Source of the DNA: Actinomyces oris
GTDB lineage: Bacteria > Actinomycetota > Actinomycetes > Actinomycetales > Actinomycetaceae
Assembly (NCBI RefSeq): GCF_001937665.1
Contig: NZ_MSKL01000005.1
Location: 1-64,000, forward strand
DNA: 64,000 bases
Direction of reading: 5' to 3'
The notes beneath the pieces are model-generated. The model did not search any database, was not told the origin of the DNA, and saw only the letters and a program-made list of their open reading frames with translations. Below are positions 57,872-64,000 of this stretch, piece by piece. Within the stretch, counting starts at the first letter, position 1, and each line of letters starts with the position of its first letter. A program made the translations under genes and the position numbers.

Positions 57872-58395
57872 ATGACAACCCCTAAACAACCTAGCAATAC
57901 AATTGGGGGCCACATTCACGTACGCAAGAAAATAATATATCCCTCTATCACCCTGTCGATCATCACCTTTACATTCGTATCGATTTATACTCGAGAACGC
58001 ATGGAGTGGCCAGCAGTTAACATCTGGACCACAGTTTTCTACATTAGCACGTCAACCATTACCACAATGCAATTATTGCAACACAGAAAATCTTTACTTC
58101 TAGCCATTACATTTAGGGTCCTCCTTAGCGTCGGTTGCTACACGACGCTAAGTTGGATATGGGGAGGACGGTTTCTTGCAGGATGGACAAGTGAACAGTC
58201 TCTAAACTTCAAAGAACTATTATCAAGCACCCTTACCGCAGTTGGCGGAATAGGCGCATTCGGATATCTCGTTATCAAGTATCGCGAACAAGCCAGCGCA
58301 GAACGAGAGGAGCTTCATCAGAATTAGGGTGAAGCCGACAAAAAACTAACCGCTGCCGTCCAACAGCTAGGCTCTAACCTCGATCTTTCGTCGTC
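57872..58395 (+). pseudogene. Broken AT-rich gene for a membrane-anchored protein, likely N terminus of a pentapeptide-repeat-type protein
   Basis: An ATG-started frame of 151 codons, about 43% GC, has three or four membrane helices (YPSITLSIITFTFVSIYT, AITFRVLLSVGCYTTLSWIW, SSTLTAVGGIGAFGYLVIKY) and a charged end EQASAEREELHQN. It stops at a TAG (58325), but in the same frame GEADKKLTAAVQQLGS follows, the usual continuation into the region before repeats in such proteins. The sequence is then cut by IS1380-related DNA near 58390. So a nonsense mutation and a truncation have inactivated it. Family assignment is tentative. Confidence 0.5.
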
Positions 58396-59419
58396 TGGTT
58401 GAGTGGGTTTGGGTGGCGTCGTTGCCGGTGTCGTGGGGTTGATTATGCCGGTTGGCTGTGGCGGTCTGCCGCGTGTCGCCTCGCGGTGGTCGGGCCGTTC
58501 CAGGGGCCAGGGGGGGGTGTTCCTTCAGGATCGTGGCGGGCAGGAGATGAGTTCCGCGTGTCTACGGGGCGGGGAGTGCCTGGAGGCGCCCGAGCCCGGC
58601 AAGCAGGAGGTCAGTCCAGGGGTGGTCGGCCTTGTGGCGCAGGATGGTGCGGCGGGCATGGCGGGCGATGACGGCGGGGATGGCCATCAGCCGCAACCGG
58701 ATCGTCCGGGGCTCCCAGGCGCGGGCGGGGGCGTCGGCCAGGGCGAGCAGCTGGGAGAAGGCCAGCAGGCCTGCGGGCCAGGGCCACGATCAGGCACCAG
58801 ATACGGTTCTGAGCGAACCCTTGCAAGGGGAAGCGGTCAAGTCCGGTGTCTTTCGCGCAGCGGATGCGGTCCCCTGGCAGCGGGCCCGTAGCCGGTGGCG
58901 GACCTCGAGGTCGGCGAGCTGGCCCACTTTTGTGTTGGTGGCGAAGGCGGTGAGCCGGTAGCCGCCCACGTCCTCGAAGCGCAGCTGGGCGCCCTGGTGG
59001 GGTAGCTCGCGGCGCATGATCACCCGCATCCCCTTGGGCCAGGCGGTCAGGTCCAGCAGGTCGGTGATCTCAGCGACGTCCGCACCCTCCCTGGGCTCAC
59101 CGTCGGTGTTGTACGCGGGGATCCAGGCGGCCTCGGGGATGGTGTCGTAGATCTGCGGCGTGTGGTCCGGCAGGGGGAACCCCACGCTGTAGGACACCCG
59201 CCGACGGGCCAGGAACTCAATGGTCTCCTTCGTGCCTCCGGCCCCGTCGATGCGCACCAGGACCCGCCGCCCGGGCCGGGGCCCCAGTCCGGCCTGGTCC
59301 AGGGCTCGGCGGATGATCTCGACGTGGTCGGCGGCGGTGTTCGACCCGGCGTTACCGGGCCGCAGCATGATCACCGCGCACTCACCCCCACCTTGGCCGG
59401 TTCCGTGGTCGAACCATGC
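58396..59419 (-). pseudogene. IS1380-family transposase, C-terminal part (frameshifted)
   Basis: Minus-strand reading from 59419: FDHGTGQGGGECAVIMLRPG, NAGSNTAADHVEIIRRALDQ and RRRVSYSVGFPLPDH, typical IS1380 family. Frame is lost near 58850 and again near 58740; the C-terminal QGFAQNRIWCLIVALA and the HPW tail are in other frames. It joins exactly to the N-terminal part at 60940 when the inserted IS256-like element and one target copy are removed. Confidence 0.85.
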
Positions 59420-60939
59420 TGAGCCTGTTCAATGGTTTGTGTAAGCCCTTGTGGAAGGACTGACACTGATGACTGCTACTGATGATGACAACAGGGCGCC
59501 TGCTGGTGGTCGGGATGTAGTCGACCAGCTGCGCTCGGCTGGGGCTCTGGATGGCTTGTTTGAGCAGAGCTGGTGCCGGGCAGGTGAACATGACTGGGGT
59601 TGATGGTCTGCTGCCAGCACTGGTCAAGGAGGCCCTGAAGAGGGACCTGGCCGCTTGGCTTGAGCGAGCACCTGGGCTACGACAAGGGCGAGCCGACCTC
59701 CCAGGCGCGTGGTAACGCCAGGAACGGGACCACGTCCAAGACGGTGGACTCTGAGGTGGGGCCCTTTTGAGACCTGTGGTGCCCCGGGACCGGGTCGGAA
59801 CCTTCACCCCGCGCCCGGGTAGCGCCAAAGGTCAGCGCCGTCTGGACGGCCCCGATGCGTGTGAATCACCAGGCCTGATGCGCCGGTGGAATGACGGTGC
59901 GGGATATCCAGCGCCACCTGGCCTCCACGCTCAGCGCGGGCGCTCAGCACGGGGACCATTTCGAGGATCACCGACGCGGTAGCCGAGGCTGTCCTGGAGT
60001 AGCAGCGCCGCCCGCTGGAGGAGTCCTCTTCCCGGTGGTCTACCTCGACGCGATCCGGGCCGATGGTCCGCGCCTGTTCACCGGGTCGCCTCCCGCTCAG
60101 CCCACATCGCGGTCGGGGCGGGGCATGGACGGTATCAAGCACGTCTTGGGTATCTGGGCCCCGGGCCCGAGGAGGGAGCCTCCTTCTGGGCGCACGTCTG
60201 CGCCGAGCTGGCCAACAGGGGCGTCAAGGACGTGCTGATCGTAGAGGGGGCACCTCCCGCACGGGAGCGAAGCGCGCGGGGGAATGTGACGGGCTCACCG
60301 GCCTTCCCGAGGCGAACGCAGGCAGTCCTGGCCCCAGGCCACGGTCCCCACCTGTGTGGTCCACCTGATCCGCTCCTCGATGCGGTTCGTCTCCTACAGG
60401 GGAGAGCCGGAAGGTCGCGGCCGCTCTCAAGACCGTCTACACCGCCCCGAACCAGGAGGCCGCCTGGCTAGGCTCTGACCGACTTCTCCGAGTCCGACAC
60501 GGGGGTCAAGTATCCCCAGACGGTGACGACCTGGGAGCGGGCCTGGGAGCGGTTCACTCCCTTCCTGGACAGGCCTCCGATGCTCAGGCGCGTCATCTCT
60601 CCCCCACTTCGTGGGAGGTACCCCCTCCACCAACAGCATCGAGACTGCGAACTACCAGCTGCGCAAGGATCACCGATGAACCGCGGCCACTTCCCCTTTC
60701 GATGAGGCGGTGATCAAGCTGCCGAAAGCTGGCGATCTGCGACACCCGTGGACAAACAAGCCCGAGAACGCGACAAGGAGAAAGGACTGCCACCATCCAA
60801 GCGCAAGGCCAAGGGCAGACTCGTCGAAGGACAGATCACCACCGACCAGATACAGGGCCCTGGCCCAGCTCACCACCGCCCACCCCGACCGAATCAACCC
60901 ATACCTGTAAAACGCTTACACAGAAAACTGGACAGGCCT
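59420..60939 (+). mobile_element. Degenerate IS256-family element inserted in the IS1380 transposase gene
   Basis: Ends are imperfect inverted repeats: GCCTGTTCAATGGTTTGTGT on the left (59423) and the complement of GCCTGTCCAGTTTTCTGTGT on the right. Flanks carry the same 7-bp ACCATGC (59413-59419 and 60940-60946), a target duplication. The interior holds a frameshifted transposase on the plus strand. Confidence 0.82.
59469..60910 (+). pseudogene. IS256-family (Mutator) transposase, decayed
   Basis: Fragments of the family in several frames: N-terminal LRSAGALDGLFEQ and GLLPALVKEALKRDLAAWL; later VWPQATVPTCVVHLIR-like and VTTWERAWERFTPFLDRPP; C-terminal ALAQLTTAHPDRINPYL before a TAA at 60908. 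At least five frameshifts and stops. Not active. Confidence 0.85.
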
Positions 60940-61477
60940 ACCATGCGGTCAGGGGGTGGTAGCCGAACCCCTTCTTGAAGGTCGGGGCCGCCCCCTCTTT
61001 CTCTGAGTGGACGTTGACCAGGGTGGCGTCGACGTCGATCACCAACGGACGCTCAGCGCTGATTCCAGCCGTTGGTGAGTGCTCGCCGGCCAGGTCCCAC
61101 ACCCGCTGCCGCACCGTCTTGCGAGCCCGGTTGACGGCGGCCTCGACAGCCTCGACGTAGTCGGCCAGGGGCCCCACAAGTCGCGAGACCGTCGGGTCAG
61201 AGGCAACAGGCCCGAAGACCTCATTGTCTCACCGCAGCAGCGAAAGGTCAGACAGGCACCGACCTCCCAGGACCACGCACACCGCCAGATCCAAGATGAT
61301 CTTGCCCGGGTCGTGCACCGCCCACGACCGCCGCCACGCAGACAGGGCCCGCGAGAGCTCGTTGCCCAGGCCCGTGACCCTGCTCGTCTCGGTCAACAGC
61401 CTCACCCCGGCCAGCCCCACCGCAGGAACACCCCCGGGCTCCACACCCACAGCCGGACACAACCCGCTATTCTTCAC
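60940..61477 (-). pseudogene. IS1380-family transposase, N-terminal part
   Basis: Minus-strand frame from 61477: RALSAWRRSWAVHDPGKIIL and DLAVCVVLGGRCLSDLSLLR, then an in-frame TGA at 61226-61228, then VFGPVASDPTVSRL, VIDVDATLVNVHSEKEGAAP and FKKGFGYHPLTAW at the IS256 junction. One nonsense mutation plus the insertion inactivate it. Confidence 0.85.
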
Positions 61478-61569
61478 CGCGAAGGTGCCCCTCCCCTGGA
61501 GCTCTCAGATCTCAGCAACCCGCATTATCCCAGGCGAAGCGACACCTTCACCCCGTCTTCAACACCCCA

Positions 61570-61645
61570 ACAATGAAAACTCGAGGCTAATGCGGGCCTC
61601 GCATCTGGACCGCAGTCGGCGGCGGACTTCGAGGTCGGCGCCGGC
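61570..61645 (-). pseudogene. Further IS1380 transposase fragment
   Basis: Minus-strand ADLEVRRRLRSRCEAR matches the ADLEVRHRLRARC part of the transposase at about 58880, as a separate short copy. It indicates more than one IS1380 insertion or an internal duplication here. Confidence 0.55.
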
Positions 61646-61714
61646 AGCACAGTTACTCGCAGCCGCCAGACAGAGCCACTGTCGTTCAGGGAACTGCCGA
61701 CGTGGGCGGAGGGA

Positions 61715-62581
61715 TCAGACCTCCTGTGCGAGCACGTGCCGGACCGTGGTGTCAATATCCGTGGTTACACGGATGCTCCGATCACCACGCGGCCCCAGCC
61801 GCTTCTGCTCGTCCGCCCGATACAGGTCTGCCAGACTCTCCGCGATGTGCGGTGCGAAGCCGGCCTCCACCAGGGCCTTCATCCAACGGGGCTCGGGGAT
61901 CAGCACGACCTCAAGCGGCTTGCCCAGGACAACACTCAGCGACCTGGCAACCTGGCGCTCCGTGTACTCCGGCCCCACGATGTCCACGGCCTCGCTGGTC
62001 TGTGTATCCGCCAGCAGCTCCTGGACCGCGATCTCGGCGATGTCGCGGGTGGCCACCATGGGCAGGGGCGTGTCCGCACTTGAGGCGAAAACCGGGAAGA
62101 TCCCCTCGTGCAGAACGGCTCCGAGGACATCCCCGAACTTCTCCTGGAAGTGTCCCGGGCGCAGGGCAGTCAAGACGGTCCCCGTCTGTGCGAGTGCCTG
62201 TTCCATGTGGTGCAGGCCCAGAATCGGTCCGGTGCCTTCGGTCAGATCCGCACCGCCGGAGGAGAGCATTACCGTGTGTCGAACGCCGGCGTCCTTGACC
62301 GCGTTGGAGACCGATTGCACCACTTCTGCGGCGTACTGCTCCAGGTCCGGCACGGACAGATCGAAGGGCATCATGGCGAAAAAGGCCGTTGCACCGTTCA
62401 AGGCCTCGGTGACCTTCTGGCTGTCGCGCAGGTCCAAGACGACCGCTTCAGCTCCTCGAGAGATCCAATCGGCGGCTGCTTCTGGACGACGGACGACAGC
62501 ACGGACGGGGTGGCCGGAATCGAGTAGGCGGTCGGCAACGACTGAACCGATACGGCCGCTGGCTCCAGAGATGACGTACAT
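61715..62581 (-). CDS. NmrA/SDR-type NAD(P)-binding protein
   Basis: 288 aa, atypical short-chain dehydrogenase with MYVISGASGRIGSVVADRLL as the cofactor motif (GASGRIG), VVLDLRDSQKVTEAL, HTVMLSSGGADLT and ALRPGHFQEKFGDVL. The YxxxK of classic SDRs is absent, as in NmrA-like redox sensors and quinone reductases of the QOR2 type. Start ATG with GGAG upstream. It lies 126 nt downstream of a DUF1772 gene and opposite a divergent AraC-type regulator, which may control both. Confidence 0.88.
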   Translation of the reverse strand: MYVISGASGRIGSVVADRLLDSGHPVRAVVRRPEAAADWISRGAEAVVLDLRDSQKVTEALNGATAFFAMMPFDLSVPDLEQYAAEVVQSVSNAVKDAGVRHTVMLSSGGADLTEGTGPILGLHHMEQALAQTGTVLTALRPGHFQEKFGDVLGAVLHEGIFPVFASSADTPLPMVATRDIAEIAVQELLADTQTSEAVDIVGPEYTERQVARSLSVVLGKPLEVVLIPEPRWMKALVEAGFAPHIAESLADLYRADEQKRLGPRGDRSIRVTTDIDTTVRHVLAQEV

Positions 62582-62707
62582 GGTGGCTCCTGTTCTGTAT
62601 GGCTGATTCTTTTCAGGCAAGGTGCGCGCAACTGGCACGAGCGTCGTTGCAGCACGGTCTGGTCGCTCGACTGCGACAGGCTGGCGCCTTTCAGCCGGCC
62701 CTGCCGG

Positions 62708-63205
62708 TCACCGCGATTTGGAGAAAATGTTCATGGCGGTTCCAACTCCCAGTCCCACAGCACCCAGGAGTGAGAGAACGGCTCGCACGCTGTTTGCGGA
62801 GGTCCACTCATCCAGATACATGTGCCAGACCCGGGCCCCCTCAGCAGTCCCCGCTACGACGTCGGCCAGGCGGTTGTTGCGCGGAACGTTGTAGACGATG
62901 GTCAGCACCCAGCCCGCCAGATACAGAAGGCCTCCCGTAGCGGAGATCTGGTCTCCGATACCCCGATCCTTTTTACGCACGTTGTGCACCACTGTCCACG
63001 TGCTGGCGATCGCTGTGCCAAAGAAGAAGGTCGTGAACGGCACCTGCACGGCAGTGCGGTTGAATTTCTGCATGGTCTCGATTGCTTCAGCGTCCGGCAA
63101 CGAACCCAGCCAAGGCATCACCCTGACCGAAAAATTGGTGTAGATACCTCCGACAACGGCGGATCCCACCGCACCGCATGCGGACACAATGTTGTTCAGT
63201 GACAT
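62708..63205 (-). CDS. DUF1772 (anthrone-oxygenase-like) membrane protein
   Basis: 165 aa, four helices (IVSACGAVGSAVVGGIYTNF, TTFFFGTAIASTWTVVHNV, GLLYLAGWVLTIVYNVP, AVLSLLGAVGLGVGTAMNI). FNRTAVQVPFTTFFFG and YNVPRNNRLADV are the DUF1772 signature parts. Biochemical role uncertain. Start ATG with AGAGAG upstream; same orientation as the NmrA-like gene. Confidence 0.85.
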   Translation of the reverse strand: MSLNNIVSACGAVGSAVVGGIYTNFSVRVMPWLGSLPDAEAIETMQKFNRTAVQVPFTTFFFGTAIASTWTVVHNVRKKDRGIGDQISATGGLLYLAGWVLTIVYNVPRNNRLADVVAGTAEGARVWHMYLDEWTSANSVRAVLSLLGAVGLGVGTAMNIFSKSR

Positions 63206-63556
63206 GACTCTCTCTTCCGAAGAACCGGGGTGACATCCGACGCAAGGCAGCGCTTCTCCGATCGCTGCTTGCATACCTCCATTCCATTGGCGAGGCGTCC
63301 ACAGCTCCATGGGCCAGCGGCTCACCTTCATGCGACATCGGCTCGAAGCACTCCTCGATGGTTGAGTCCAGAGGAAGTGGCTTGCGGTCGTCGGAGGTCA
63401 GGGAGCGTATGGCAGGGGTGCCGGTGGTGCCGGTGTGCCAGCCCGACCGGCCAGGTGCTTGCAGGCGTAGCACAGGAAACATCGTTCGGTATCGATACAC
63501 AGCAACGGTGCGATCGACCCACACCGCCTTGGAATCAACCACCTAGACTCAGAGGT
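63206..63556. other. Gene-free divergent promoter region
   Basis: 351 bp between the DUF1772 gene and the AraC-type gene, with lower GC than the core. Small frames here show no family. It contains the leaderless -10 of the regulator at its right end. Confidence 0.45.
63544..63549 (+). promoter_or_regulatory. -10 box TAGACT, leaderless
   Basis: TAGACT followed by 7 nt and the ATG at 63557. Confidence 0.6.
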
Positions 63557-64000
63557 ATGGACCTGCTGGAGGACTTCCTGGCCCAGCCTCACGCTCGCGA
63601 CGCATTCCTGCTGCGCGTGGTCATGGGGCGTCCCTGGTCGTTATCGGTGGAGGACAAGGCACCGCTATCCATCATCCCCACACTGAGCGGCGGAGGATGG
63701 ATCACTGCAAACGGATCACGACCGCACCGATTCGAGGCCGGTGAAATCCTTGTGGTGCGCTCTCCTACCATCTACACACTGAGCTCGAGCCAGGAGCACG
63801 ACGGTGGTACCAGGATCGGGGCCGGCCAGGCCTGCTCAGGCCCAGACGGCCGCGACCTGTCCGAAGAGCTGCGCACCGGGGTGCGCACCTGGGGCAATGA
63901 TCCGCAGGGCGAGGATCAACTGCTGGTGGGCACCTACCGGCACCACTCCGAGCTGGGGCGACTGATGCTGCAGTCGCTGCCACCGTGGTTCCTGGTGAGC
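63557..64000 (+). CDS. AraC-family transcriptional regulator, N-terminal (cupin) part, incomplete
   Basis: 148 codons to the window edge. MDLLEDFLAQPHARDAFLLR and IPTLSGGGWITANGSRPHRF, EAGEILVVRSPTIYTLSS are the cupin_6 sensor of AraC-like regulators that often sit divergent to oxidoreductases. The DNA-binding domain is beyond the window. Probably controls the NmrA/DUF1772 pair. Start is the ATG 7 nt after TAGACT. Confidence 0.75.
   Translation, partial: MDLLEDFLAQPHARDAFLLRVVMGRPWSLSVEDKAPLSIIPTLSGGGWITANGSRPHRFEAGEILVVRSPTIYTLSSSQEHDGGTRIGAGQACSGPDGRDLSEELRTGVRTWGNDPQGEDQLLVGTYRHHSELGRLMLQSLPPWFLVS

Overview
This is a GC-rich (roughly 65-72% in the core) actinobacterial chromosome segment. 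Gene content and order point to Actinomyces, most likely the oral A. oris/naeslundii/viscosus group: a pyrophosphate-dependent phosphofructokinase, a PknL-aroG-acyltransferase neighbourhood shared with other actinobacteria, SufA/ErpA and GlgC/GlgA arrangements, and many genes whose start codon lies 6-8 nt after a TAnnnT -10 box (leaderless transcription). The genus is an inference; no rRNA gene is present.

The first 51.6 kb are mostly core genome. Layout: principal sigma factor, polyprenyl synthase, PASTA kinase, DAHP synthase, PPi-PFK, acyltransferase, exonuclease/GIY-YIG protein and methyltransferase (0-11.5 kb); pseudo-receiver, superoxide dismutase, FKBP lipoprotein, ErpA, ABC-F, unknown protein and a beta-glucoside-type PTS (11.6-19.5 kb); rRNA/tRNA methyltransferase, SPFH/NfeD pair, ABC ATPase, and the divergent glycogen genes glgA/glgC (19.6-27.2 kb); SerB, SixA, FabG, DusB, YibE/F and GlyRS (27.3-33.7 kb); a zinc-uptake operon znuACB-zur with a Zur-like box on the znuA promoter (33.8-37.3 kb); uppS-recO-leuA, the last with a leucine leader peptide (37.8-41.4 kb); a small ABC exporter operon with its own XRE regulator (41.5-43.5 kb); PutA; and the era-corC-ybeY-phoH run read on the minus strand (47.3-51.6 kb).

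Right after phoH the composition changes. From 51.6 to 61.7 kb there is an accessory island. It carries a tightly overlapping three-gene operon (DUF6271-like glycosyltransferase, GH13-like protein with altered catalytic residues, MATE exporter) and the first codons of a fourth gene cut off by an ISL3-family end. It then holds a chimeric remnant of a second, divergent phoH fused to the ISL3 transposase tail, a broken AT-rich membrane-protein gene, and an IS1380-family transposase gene interrupted by a decayed IS256-family element. The presence of phoH sequence on both sides suggests the island entered by recombination at phoH. The last 2.3 kb hold an NmrA-like reductase, a DUF1772 membrane protein and the start of a divergent AraC-family regulator that runs off the window.

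Most distinctive observations: a beta-helix-like insertion in the N-terminal part of the sigma factor; the uncharacterised glycosyltransferase/GH13/MATE operon with its interrupted fourth gene; the duplicated, deletion-scarred phoH remnant; the leuA leader peptide; and the zinc-regulated leaderless znuA promoter.
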